26,765 bases of DNA from DATFPK01 sp035264885 (GCA_035264885.1 DATFPK010000075.1:1-26765), one strand, 5' to 3'; counted from the first letter of the stretch, positions 15,432 to 22,456 are shown. Numbers and translations are program-made. Notes: a model not told the origin generated them from the sequence alone.

Positions 15432-16033
15432 GCGGCTTCGCCGCCGTCGGCGGCCTCGGCCGGCGCGGGCTCCTTGACCTGGACCGCCTCGCGGGTCGGG
15501 GCGAGCAGCATGTGCATGTTGCGGCCCTCCTGGAGGGGCTGCTGCTCGATCGCGGCGAGGCCGTCGAGGTCCTCGAAGAGGCGGCTGAGGAGAGCCCGGC
15601 CGCGCTCGGGATGGGCCTGCTCGCGGCCACGGAACATGATCGTCACCTTGACCTTGTCGCCGTGGCGGAGGAAACGCTCGACGTGGCCCTTCTTGGTGTT
15701 GTAGTCGTGGTCGGCGATCTTCGGGCGCAGCTTGATCTCGCGGACGTTGACCTGGGTCTGGTGCTTGCGGGCGGCCTTCTGCTTCTGCTCCTGCTCGTAC
15801 TTGTACTTCGAGTAGTCGAGGAGCCGGGTGACGGGCGGCCGCGCCTCGGGCGCGACCTCGACGAGGTCGAGGTCCTCGTCGCGGGCGCGCTGGAGCGCCT
15901 CGTCGGTCGGCAGGATGCCGACCTGTTCGCCGTCCGAGCCGATCAGGCGGACCTGGGGAACCCGGATCCGCTCGTTGATCCGGGTCTGGTCGCGCTCCGG
16001 CGGACGCCGATCGAACCTGCGCGGGATCGGCAC
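15428..16033 (-). CDS. infC: Translation initiation factor IF-3
   Basis: A 201-residue IF-3, which binds the 30S subunit, prevents 50S joining and checks the start codon. The N-domain starts at RINERIRVPQVRLIGSDGEQ, the linker is Lys-rich (YKYEQEQKQKAARKHQ), and the C-domain has VNVREIKLRPKIADHDY and a long C-terminal Ala/Glu/Pro tail. The GTG at 16033 is used here but has no Shine-Dalgarno sequence (upstream is pyrimidine-rich CTCTCCCGCC). IF-3 genes often use rare starts such as AUU or AUC for self-regulation, so the true start could lie a few codons downstream. thrS lies upstream with 121 bases between; a promoter-like TATACT and a nested hairpin sit in that gap. Confidence 0.95.
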   Translation of the reverse strand: MPIPRRFDRRPPERDQTRINERIRVPQVRLIGSDGEQVGILPTDEALQRARDEDLDLVEVAPEARPPVTRLLDYSKYKYEQEQKQKAARKHQTQVNVREIKLRPKIADHDYNTKKGHVERFLRHGDKVKVTIMFRGREQAHPERGRALLSRLFEDLDGLAAIEQQPLQEGRNMHMLLAPTREAVQVKEPAPAEAADGGEAA

Positions 16034-16081
16034 TAGGTAGAGAGGCGGGAGAGCTTCAAGCGGTCAGGAAGTAGGCGAAGG

Positions 16082-16122
16082 GGCACGGCGGGCGCTCAGC
16101 GGCGCTGCGTGGATGTCGTGCC
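16082..16122 (-). promoter_or_regulatory. Structured infC leader
   Basis: In the thrS-infC gap, on the minus strand, GGCACG (from 16122) pairs with CGTGCC (to 16082). Inside that stem the CAGCG-C-CGCTG inverted repeat (16107-16097) forms a second hairpin. It lies between the putative promoter and the infC start. IF-3 operon leaders are regulated by L20 or by their start codon in other bacteria; whether this fold has such a role is unknown. Confidence 0.4.
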
Positions 16123-16140
16123 GGTGATCAACTGCGCGGG

Positions 16141-16146
16141 AGTATA
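16141..16146 (-). promoter_or_regulatory. Putative -10 box of infC
   Basis: TATACT on the minus strand, five of six matches to TATAAT, lies nine bases after the thrS stop. The same hexamer stands nine bases before tRNA-Gly elsewhere in this window. It predicts an infC leader of about 100 bases. The -35 region is not recognisable. Confidence 0.4.
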
Positions 16147-16154
16147 GACACGGG

Positions 16155-18095
16155 TCAGGCCTCCTCCACTTCGTTTCTCAACCGCGCCGCGAATTCGGCG
16201 ATCGCGACCTGGCCGACCTCGCCCTCGTCGTGCGACCGGACCGAGACGGCATCCGCCTCGACCTCGCGGTCGCCGACCACCAGCATGTACGGGTAGCGGC
16301 CCAGCTCGGCGTCCCTGATCTTCTTGCCCACCGACTCCGAGCGCTCGTCGACCTCGACCCGGACCCCGGCCTCGACCAGAAGCCGGCGGACCCTCTCGGC
16401 CGCCTCGTTGTGGCGGTCGGCCACGGGCAGGACGACCGCCTGGACCGGCGCCAGCCAGACCGGGAAGCGGCCCCCATAGTGCTCGATCAGGATCCCCGCG
16501 AACCGCTCCATCGATCCGAGCAGGGCGCGGTGGATCATCACCGGCCGGTGGTCGGCGTTGTCGGCGCCCGTGTAGGTCAGGTCGAATCGCTCGGGCATCT
16601 GGAAGTCGAGCTGGCACGTCCCGCACTGCCAGGAGCGCCCCAGCGCGTCGGTGATGTGGAAGTCGATCTTGGGGCCGTAGAACGTGCCCTCCCCGGGGCT
16701 GACGTCGTAGTCGCGCCCCTGGCGCTCCAGCGCGCCGCGCAGCCCCGCCTCCGCGCGCTCCCACTCCTCGTCGGTGCCGATCGACTTCTCCGGCCGGGTC
16801 GAGAGCTCGACCCGCACGTCCTCGAAACCGAATCGGGCGTAGAGCTCGTCGATCGCCTCGCAGATCGAATCCACCTCGTCGGTGACCTGGTCGAGTGTGC
16901 AGTAGACGTGGGCGTCGTCCTGGGTGAACGTCCGGACCCTCATCAAACCGTGCAGCACACCCTCGCGCTCGTAGCGGAACACCTGACCGAACTCGGCGAG
17001 GCGCAGCGGCAGCTCACGATAGGAGTGGCGCTCGGAGCCGAAGACCAGGCAAGCGCCGGGGCAGTTCATCGGCTTCAGCGCGAACCGGCGGTCGCCCCCC
17101 TCCCGCTCCGAGGGCTCCGCGAAGAACATGTTCTCCCGGTAGTTCTCCCAATGGCCGGAGCGGTGCCAGAGCTCCTCGTCGAGCACCTGCGGGGTCTTGA
17201 CCTCCCGATAGCCACGACGGCGGAGCTGAGCCTCGACTTCGCGCTGGATCAGGCGCAGCAGCACGGTGCCGTTGGCGAGCCAGAACGGCATCCCCGGCGC
17301 CTCCTCGCGGAACATGAACAGTCCGAGCTGCGGCCCGAGCCGGCGATGGTCGCGCGCCTTCGCCATCTCGATCCGCTCGAGGTGGGCCTCCAGGTCCGTC
17401 TTCGAGAAGAACGCGGTGCCGTAGACGCGGGTCAGCATCTGGCGCGTCTCGTCGCCGCGCCAGTAGGCCCCCGCCACGGAGTTCAGCTTCACGGCCTTGA
17501 TCCGGCCGGTCGAGGGGGCGTGTGGGCCGCGACAGAGGTCCTCGAACGGGCCGTTGCGATAGATCGAGACGGTGTCGACGCCCTCGTCGCCGACCAGGTC
17601 CTTGATCAGCTCGACCTTGTAGTCCTGCCCCTGCTTGCGGAAGTGCTCGAGCGCGTCGGCGGCCGGCAGGTCCGTTCGCTCGAACGGCTCGTCGGCCTCG
17701 ATGTGCGCGCGCATCGCCTCCTCGATCCGCGGCAGGTCCGCTTCCGAGATCCGGACCCCGTCGGGGAACTCGATGTCGTAGTAGAAGCCGTCCGCAATCG
17801 GCGGCCCGATCGAGATCTTCGCCTCCGGCCAGAGCTCGAGGATCGACTCTGCCATCACGTGGGCGGCGTCATGGCGGATCAGGCTCAGTGCCTCCGGGTC
17901 GCGGTCCGTGACGACCTCGAGGCGGGCGCCGTCGGGCAGCGACGCCGCCAGGTCGCGCAGCTCGCCGTCGACCCGCACAGCCAGTGCAGCCTTCGCCAGC
18001 CCCGGGCCGATCTCGGCGGCGGCATCGGCGCCGCTGGCGCCGTCGGGAAGCTCGAGGCGCGAGCCGTCGGGCAGCTCCACCGTCGTCCCCCCCAT
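16155..18095 (-). CDS. thrS: Threonine--tRNA ligase
   Basis: A 646-residue class II synthetase of standard domain order. A TGS domain (GTTVELPDGSRLELPDG) comes first, then an editing domain with HxxxH (RHDAAHVMAES) and the LCRGPHAPSTG segment. The catalytic core carries zinc ligands in MNCPGACLVF, DDAHVYC and NADHRPVMIHRALLGS, and the anticodon-binding domain ends at RLRNEVEEA. It attaches threonine to tRNA-Thr and clears mischarged serine. The ATG at 18095 overlaps the upstream glycosyltransferase-like gene as ATGA and starts the TGS domain normally; an upstream GTG/ATG extension would add eleven residues. No T-box-like leader is seen. Confidence 0.97.
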   Translation of the reverse strand: MGGTTVELPDGSRLELPDGASGADAAAEIGPGLAKAALAVRVDGELRDLAASLPDGARLEVVTDRDPEALSLIRHDAAHVMAESILELWPEAKISIGPPIADGFYYDIEFPDGVRISEADLPRIEEAMRAHIEADEPFERTDLPAADALEHFRKQGQDYKVELIKDLVGDEGVDTVSIYRNGPFEDLCRGPHAPSTGRIKAVKLNSVAGAYWRGDETRQMLTRVYGTAFFSKTDLEAHLERIEMAKARDHRRLGPQLGLFMFREEAPGMPFWLANGTVLLRLIQREVEAQLRRRGYREVKTPQVLDEELWHRSGHWENYRENMFFAEPSEREGGDRRFALKPMNCPGACLVFGSERHSYRELPLRLAEFGQVFRYEREGVLHGLMRVRTFTQDDAHVYCTLDQVTDEVDSICEAIDELYARFGFEDVRVELSTRPEKSIGTDEEWERAEAGLRGALERQGRDYDVSPGEGTFYGPKIDFHITDALGRSWQCGTCQLDFQMPERFDLTYTGADNADHRPVMIHRALLGSMERFAGILIEHYGGRFPVWLAPVQAVVLPVADRHNEAAERVRRLLVEAGVRVEVDERSESVGKKIRDAELGRYPYMLVVGDREVEADAVSVRSHDEGEVGQVAIAEFAARLRNEVEEA

Positions 18096-19381
18096 CACGC
18101 CGCGCTCCCCAGCCGTGTCCGCGGCCACGCCGCCCGCTCCCCGCCGGCCGCCCGGCCACGTTCGACGACGACTTCGAGCCAGTCAAGCTCGTCGCCGAGC
18201 AGCCGGACGACCGAGAAGAGGGGGAGGACCCGGTCGCGTCCCGCCCGGGCCACCTGCAGCGCCCGCCGCGGCCCGTTGGCGATCGCGGCGATCCGCACGG
18301 CCTGGCGCTCGGGGTCGGCGGCGATGAACCCGCCCTCTCCGTTCCGAACCTGGGCTTCGATCGACTCGCCGCCGCCGATCACCGGGGTGCCGCGCCACTG
18401 GGAAGCGGCGACGCCGGGGTCGAACTCGTCGCCGACCTCACCGCGAAGGGCGCAGCGGGCGAGGGTCGCAATGGCCGCGATCGTCCGCGGCGAGGCGCCG
18501 TTGCGGTCGGTGACGAGGTGGAGGTCCTCCTCGCCGTCGGCGTAGGCGCGCACCTCTTCGAGCACGCCGGGCGCCTCGGGGTCGGAGGGGTCGACGCGTC
18601 CCGCGACCGCGAGCTGGAGGCCCGGTGCCTCCCCGCGGGCGAGGAGCCAGGCTTCGACCGCCGCGACGGGGTCGGCCCAGGAGTCGAGTCGGCCGATCCG
18701 GCAGACCAGGGGCCGCGAGGGATCTACCTCGGCCGGCCAGGGACCACGGGCGGTGGCCGCAGCGGCGAGCGGGTCGAACGCTCCCGGTACGACCCGCAGC
18801 CGCTCGGCATCCAGGCCCGCCGGGACGAACCCGGGCAGGGCGAACGAGAGCCCGCTGTAGGCGCCGAGCATCGGCAGGAGCCGGCCGCGAGCGCCGTCGG
18901 CCGGCTCCGAAGCGTCGACGCCGGTCCGCCAGAGCCACGCGGCGCCGCCGCGGCGCCCCTCGACCAGCGGCGCCGCGCCGGCTCCCTGGACGACGACGGC
19001 GTCGAACGGCCTCGGGTCGAACTCGACCGCGGCGGCCTCGCATGCCTCGCGCAGCGCGTCCCAGTCGCGGTCGCCGCGCGCCCAGTCCGAGCCGCGTAGA
19101 GCATCGGCGAAGTCGGCCGCGGCGGCCGTGAACTCGGCGTCCCCGTGCAGGACCACCCGGCGGACCTCGAGGCCGAGGCCGGCGAGGAGGGCGGCGAGGG
19201 AGGCCGAGGCGTCGGCGGCCTCCGGCGGGGCCGTCGCCACGTACAGCACCCTGGTGCCGGCCAGCGGGCGGGCGGCGGCGCGGGCGCGCTCGATCTGCTC
19301 GGCCGGGACGAGGCCGCGATAGCGGTCGAGCGAGCGCGCGCTGACGGGGATCTCCTGGAGTCTCGCCCGCATCGAGCCCAT
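18095..19381 (-). CDS. TreT-like GT4 glycosyltransferase, probably catalytically degenerate
   Basis: A 428-residue GT-B protein whose full length follows TreT, the ADP/UDP-glucose-dependent trehalose synthase family. The N-terminal SLDRYRGLVPAEQIERARA fits the family's lead helix; then come WLWRTGVDAS (149-158), VVPGAFDPLA (197-206), VCRIGRLDSWADPVAAVEAW (226-245) and RGTPVIGGGESI (330-341). Key positions are altered. The N-terminal glycine-rich sugar-nucleotide loop is replaced by ATAPPEAADAS, and the Arg-x4-Lys pair keeps R231 but has A236 for Lys. The EX7E motif reads D318...A326. It may have lost activity or changed donor. The ATG at 19381 is preferred (GAGGA 11 bases upstream); a GTG at 19390 and ATG at 19372 are alternatives. 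It is coupled to thrS below and to the membrane protein above. Confidence 0.75.
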   Translation of the reverse strand: MGSMRARLQEIPVSARSLDRYRGLVPAEQIERARAAARPLAGTRVLYVATAPPEAADASASLAALLAGLGLEVRRVVLHGDAEFTAAAADFADALRGSDWARGDRDWDALREACEAAAVEFDPRPFDAVVVQGAGAAPLVEGRRGGAAWLWRTGVDASEPADGARGRLLPMLGAYSGLSFALPGFVPAGLDAERLRVVPGAFDPLAAAATARGPWPAEVDPSRPLVCRIGRLDSWADPVAAVEAWLLARGEAPGLQLAVAGRVDPSDPEAPGVLEEVRAYADGEEDLHLVTDRNGASPRTIAAIATLARCALRGEVGDEFDPGVAASQWRGTPVIGGGESIEAQVRNGEGGFIAADPERQAVRIAAIANGPRRALQVARAGRDRVLPLFSVVRLLGDELDWLEVVVERGRAAGGERAAWPRTRLGSAA

Positions 19382-19382
19382 G

Positions 19383-21182
19383 CTATTCACGGTCCTCGCC
19401 CTGCCTGGCCTCGCGAACCGCGATCAGCGGGCAGTCGCTGCGGCTCGCCACGCGGCCCGACACACGCCAGAGCCACCACGCACCAGCGACCTTGCGCACG
19501 TGGGTCCGCTGGAACGGCGGGCGCGTGCGCCGCTCGTCGGTCGTGATCACGTAGCGGACGCCGGTCGGCGGCGGACCGCCCTCGCGGCTCTGAGGCGCGA
19601 TGCAGACCCGTGCCCCGCGCAGCTCCCAGGCGATGAAGGGCACGCCGTGCTCGTCGGCGAGCATCTCCTCGGGCGCCGACACCCAGGTGGGCGCGCCGTC
19701 GACCATCGGCCGCAGCCCTGTCAGCTCCGGTGCGTATCCCCCGGGGCCCACGGGTGCGTTGGTGATGGCGAGCGCCGAGCAGGCGGCCGCGGTGAGGACG
19801 AAGCCGGCGGTGAGGACGGGTGGAAGGAACTGGCGCAGCCCGCCGCCCTCGAGCCGGCGCCACCCGAGCGAGGCGAGCGGGAGGACGATCACCGCGAGCG
19901 CCAGCGGTGCCATCACCGCCACGGCCTTGGCGGCCTGGTACGGCGTGCCGGTGGCCCGGGCTAGCGTCCAGATCACCAGACCGCCGAGCAGCGCCGCGGG
20001 CAGGACCGTGTCGCTGCGTCGGCAGGCCCACAGCGCGCCGTAGGCGAGCAGGACGAGCCCGGCGACGACGCCGAGGTAGTAGAGGATCGCCGGTGCCACT
20101 CCGTCGCCGGGGGTCAGGCGGAAGTCGCCGGACGGCCAGAAGCCGAGTGCCTCGAACGGTGAGATCTGGCCGAAGAGGTTGCCCAGGCCGGGTCCGGTCG
20201 GGTCGAAGGTCTCGAAGTCGCGGAAATCGAGCATTCGGCCGAGCTCGGGCGCCGCCAGGATGGCGAAGACGAGCAGTGCGAAGAGAGCCGGGCGCAGCGC
20301 CGCTCGCATCAGGCGGAAACGCTCGCGGCCCGCCCGGATCAGCACGAATGCCGCCCAGACCGCGGCGCCGGCGACGATCCAGGCGAGGCCGGGGAAGCTG
20401 TAGACGTAGAGGCTGCCGGCCGCGAGCAGCGCGAGGGGGACCCCCGCCAGCGGCCGCGGGTGCCCGGGGGTGGCGACGACCTCCCGCAGGCCGAGGAAGA
20501 AGGCGAGGATGAATAGCGCCTCGATCAGCTCCTTGAACGCGCCCTGCGCGTAATAGGAGGCGACCATGTACGGCAGGCCGACCACCAGCGCGGCGAGGAT
20601 CCGGGTCGGCGCCGACGCGCGGCGCACCAGGGCCAGCGCGGTCAGCGGGGCGAGGACCGCCGCCGCGACCGTGAGGCCGCTGAACGTCTGGACGAGCCCG
20701 ACGCCGAGCCCGTCCTCGAGCGCCACCGCGACGGCGTGCGGCCCCAGCGGGTAGCCCTGCTCGATCAGCCCGCGGCTCTCGCCGGCGCCGAGGTGCGACG
20801 CCGCCAGCAGGTGCTGAGACATGTCCGGGTTGAAGCCGGTGCCGAGGATCCCGGCCCTCCCCTCGAGGATGAACGGAAGCGAGCCGGCGATCAGGCCGAT
20901 CAACGCGACCGGGACGCCCAGACGTAATGCCTCTCGCCAGTCGGAGACCCGGCCGTACAGGAAGGCGCCGGCGAGGACCGAGGCGGCTGCAACCGCGATC
21001 GCCGCGGCCTCGCCGCCGGGCGGGAGCCGGACCGTCGCCCAGGCGAGCGCGCACACCAGGGCCAGCCCGGCCGCCGGCGAAAGCCACGACCACTCGCGCC
21101 ACCCGCACAGCGTCATCGCCGCCTGCCCCAGCGCCAGCGAGCAGACGCAGACGAGCAGCGCGGAGGCGTACAGGGCGGCCAC
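19383..21182 (-). CDS. Large polytopic membrane protein, GT-C-like topology
   Basis: A 599-residue membrane protein with about a dozen hydrophobic helices and a soluble C-terminal domain of about 120 residues outside the membrane. A loop after the third or fourth helix reads GTGFNPDMSQHLLAASHL (115-131), followed by EQGYPLGPHAVAV. An acidic/His loop here is typical of lipid-linked (GT-C) glycosyltransferases and of related uncharacterised actinobacterial membrane proteins. No family signature is certain. The GTG at 21182 is the start used here; there is no strong ribosome binding site. Its stop lies next to the start of the TreT-like gene, so the two are likely co-translated. A joint envelope-glycan role is inference. 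Confidence 0.65.
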   Translation of the reverse strand: MAALYASALLVCVCSLALGQAAMTLCGWREWSWLSPAAGLALVCALAWATVRLPPGGEAAAIAVAAASVLAGAFLYGRVSDWREALRLGVPVALIGLIAGSLPFILEGRAGILGTGFNPDMSQHLLAASHLGAGESRGLIEQGYPLGPHAVAVALEDGLGVGLVQTFSGLTVAAAVLAPLTALALVRRASAPTRILAALVVGLPYMVASYYAQGAFKELIEALFILAFFLGLREVVATPGHPRPLAGVPLALLAAGSLYVYSFPGLAWIVAGAAVWAAFVLIRAGRERFRLMRAALRPALFALLVFAILAAPELGRMLDFRDFETFDPTGPGLGNLFGQISPFEALGFWPSGDFRLTPGDGVAPAILYYLGVVAGLVLLAYGALWACRRSDTVLPAALLGGLVIWTLARATGTPYQAAKAVAVMAPLALAVIVLPLASLGWRRLEGGGLRQFLPPVLTAGFVLTAAACSALAITNAPVGPGGYAPELTGLRPMVDGAPTWVSAPEEMLADEHGVPFIAWELRGARVCIAPQSREGGPPPTGVRYVITTDERRTRPPFQRTHVRKVAGAWWLWRVSGRVASRSDCPLIAVREARQGEDRE

Positions 21183-21214
21183 GGAGGCGCGAGCCTAGCC
21201 GGGCGCCGGGCGGA

Positions 21215-21667
21215 CTACAGGTCGCGCTCGTAGTAGAGCATCACCGGGCCGTCGGGCCGGCCTTCGCGGTTGGTGAAGCCGGCGCTCTCGTAAAGGTGCC
21301 GAGCGGCCTCGTCCTCCTCGCTCGTGCCGAGGTCGATCCGGGCGGCGCCGGCCCCCCGCGCGGTCTCCATCGCCGCGCTGAGCAATGCGCGCCCCAACCC
21401 CTCGCCGCGCCGTTCTGGCACGACGTAGAGCTCCTCCAGGTAGGCGTCGAGGTAGTCGCCGTACACGGAGGGCCGGAACCGGAGCTGCGCGAAGCCCGCG
21501 GCGTCGTCGATCAGCAGCGCCGTGACCTCCCCCGCCTCGAGCAGCGTCCGGTAGCGCCCCTCCAGGGTCTCGAGGGACGCGACGTCCCCCTCGTACTCGG
21601 CGTCGAAGTCGCGGAGGAGCCGGGCGAGCCGCTCGGCGTCACTTGGCGTCGCGCGACGAATTCGCAT
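21215..21667 (-). CDS. GNAT-family N-acetyltransferase
   Basis: A 150-residue acetyl-CoA-dependent transferase. Motif A is LEELYVVPERRGEGLGRALL (about 78-96) with the RRGEGLG pyrophosphate loop at 86-92. Motif B follows around DLGTSEEDEAARHLYESAGF, the classic 'YxxxGF' region. The substrate cannot be told; similar proteins acetylate small amines, antibiotics or protein N-termini. The ATG at 21667 begins the family's beta-1 strand (MRIRRATPSDAERL); a longer frame runs into the tRNA-Val gene and is spurious. The start lies only eight bases from the tRNA 3' end, so the two are probably on one transcript, with tRNA 3' processing leaving almost no leader. Confidence 0.88.
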   Translation of the reverse strand: MRIRRATPSDAERLARLLRDFDAEYEGDVASLETLEGRYRTLLEAGEVTALLIDDAAGFAQLRFRPSVYGDYLDAYLEELYVVPERRGEGLGRALLSAAMETARGAGAARIDLGTSEEDEAARHLYESAGFTNREGRPDGPVMLYYERDL

Positions 21668-21675
21668 GGGGCGAG

Positions 21676-21748
21676 TGGGCGCTACTGGGCTCGAACCAGT
21701 GACCTCCAGCTTGTCGAGCTGGCGCTCTCCCAACTGAGCTAAGCGCCC
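21676..21748 (-). tRNA. tRNA-Val (GAC)
   Basis: The full cloverleaf can be drawn on the minus strand: acceptor GGGCGCT/AGCGCCC, D stem GCTC/GAGC, anticodon stem CCAGC/GCTGG, T stem ACTGG/CCAGT with loop TTCGAGC, and discriminator A. The seven-base anticodon loop TCGACAA gives anticodon GAC. Position 33 is C rather than the usual U. CCA is not encoded. Confidence 0.93.
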
Positions 21749-21760
21749 CGGAGGCCGCGG

Positions 21761-21766
21761 AGTCTA
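21761..21766 (-). promoter_or_regulatory. Putative -10 box of tRNA-Val
   Basis: TAGACT on the minus strand lies twelve bases before the mature tRNA 5' end, and fits TAnnnT. No -35 box is seen. It overlaps the edge of the opposite-strand RNA candidate. Confidence 0.3.
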
Positions 21767-21770
21767 GCGC

Positions 21771-22033
21771 CGTCGGTCTTGTACGGATTGGAGCAATGGA
21801 GCCTCGGCTTACCTACTTTGTGAGGAATTCCGCAAGGAGGGTTTAGGTCCGTTGCAATCTGCCGATCATGCAGGTGAAACCTTTCCGCGGACAGCGTGTT
21901 CCGTTGGTTAGGTTCCGCGGAGCAGGCGCGGGAGAGCAATTGGACTTGAAGGCTTAAGGACCGACGAGCCAGGGGATCCTGTTTCCTGGTGGTACGTCCT
22001 TCGGAAGCAAAGGGCCCCGAACGGGGCCCTTTT
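21771..22033 (+). ncRNA. Candidate structured RNA, possibly 6S-like
   Basis: The 376-base gap 21749-22124 has no convincing protein gene. Helices on the + strand nest in perfect order to form a long rod: CGTCGGTC (21771-21778) with GACCGACG (21959-21966); GATTG (21786-21790) with CAATT (21937-21941); ACCTA (21811-21815) with TAGGT (21909-21913); TCCGC (21829-21833) with GCGGA (21887-21891); GGAGGGTTT (21836-21844) with AAACCTTTCC (21877-21886, one bulge); and a CTGC/GCAG cap. The rod is 196 bases, the usual size of 6S RNA, with unpaired bulges in the middle. A 3' hairpin (GCTTAAGGAC with GTCCTT...AAGC) competes with the closing helix. An intrinsic terminator follows on the + strand, although no + gene lies upstream for at least 6 kb. 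A promoter was not found. 6S identity is inference from shape only. Confidence 0.5.
22009..22033 (+). terminator. Intrinsic terminator of the RNA candidate
   Basis: AAAGGGCCCC-GAAC-GGGGCCCTTT forms a ten-base-pair stem with a tetraloop and ends in TTTT. It ends + strand transcription just before the small membrane-protein gene. The reverse strand would end in TTTG, so + is favoured. Confidence 0.85.
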
Positions 22034-22124
22034 CCGTTCCGCGACCCGCCGCCTCCGTCTAGCACGCTGCTGCCATGGGTAGGCCCGGGGCGAACGGGAT
22101 ACTCCGAGGAAGGGAGCGAAGACC

Positions 22125-22406
22125 GTGCACATCGCCATCGGCGATCGATGGAGCAGGGCCGGGGAGGTCATCGCTGAGATCGAGGAGGTCGGCCGGCGCC
22201 GCCCCCTTGCCGCCGCGGCCGGAGGATTCGCCGCCGGAGCCGTCGGGGCCCTGCTGCTGCGCCTGGCGGGGCGCTCGACCGCGGGCGACGGGGCCACCGC
22301 GGCGAAGCGGCCGCCGGTCGGCGGCACCCGGGCGAGCAGCTATGGGCGCGACAACCCTTCGGGCCCCGGCTACAACTGGCCACCCGAGCCGGCCCCTGCC
22401 GGGTGA
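22125..22406 (+). CDS. Small ElaB/YqjD-like membrane anchor protein
   Basis: A 93-residue protein with a GTG start preceded by AAGGGAG at eight bases. A short amphipathic N-terminus leads into EEVGRRRPLAAAAGGFAAGAV (20-40), a single membrane helix running to about residue 49, then a polar tail with ASSYGRDNPSGPGYNWPP (70-87). Both the anchor and the tail match the C-terminal half of the larger protein at 23383-24009 (EEFGRRQPWIALAGGVALG and ASSYGGENPAGPGYGG), so this is a shortened paralogue without the coiled repeat part. The 'RxPW/L...AGG.A.G' anchor resembles DUF883 proteins ElaB and YqjD of E. coli, which tie ribosomes to the inner membrane in stationary phase. Function here is not known. 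It is flanked by two nearly identical terminators. Confidence 0.72.
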   Translation: MHIAIGDRWSRAGEVIAEIEEVGRRRPLAAAAGGFAAGAVGALLLRLAGRSTAGDGATAAKRPPVGGTRASSYGRDNPSGPGYNWPPEPAPAG

Positions 22407-22424
22407 CGAACGAGGAACGAGGAT

Positions 22425-22456
22425 GAGAAAGGGCCCCGATTCCGGGGCCCTTTCTC
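22425..22456. terminator. Bidirectional intrinsic terminator
   Basis: GAGAAAGGGCCCC / GGGGCCCTTTCTC is a perfect 13-bp stem (14 with the inner G-C pair). It lies between the convergent genes ending at 22406 (+) and 22491 (-). Its core repeats the terminator at 22009-22033. Confidence 0.88.

Noticed and set aside
16230..18545. Very long + strand open frame opposite thrS (about 770 codons)
   Set aside because: It is antisense to a full-length ThrRS. Long antisense frames are expected at this GC content, and its residues show no family pattern.
21668..21733. Extension of the GNAT protein upstream, giving an N-terminus with LEVTGSSPVAPT
   Set aside because: Those codons are the tRNA-Val gene read as protein, a well-known artefact. 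The family fold starts at the ATG at 21667.
21975..22000. T-box-like string GGTGGTAC before a terminator
   Set aside because: The rest of the T-box consensus (ACCGCG) is absent, there is no specifier stem, and no aminoacyl-tRNA synthetase gene follows.
21749..22065. Minus-strand open frame of about 108 codons in the gap
   Set aside because: It crosses the terminator hairpin and the paired segments of the RNA fold, has no ribosome binding site and shows no recognisable protein pattern.
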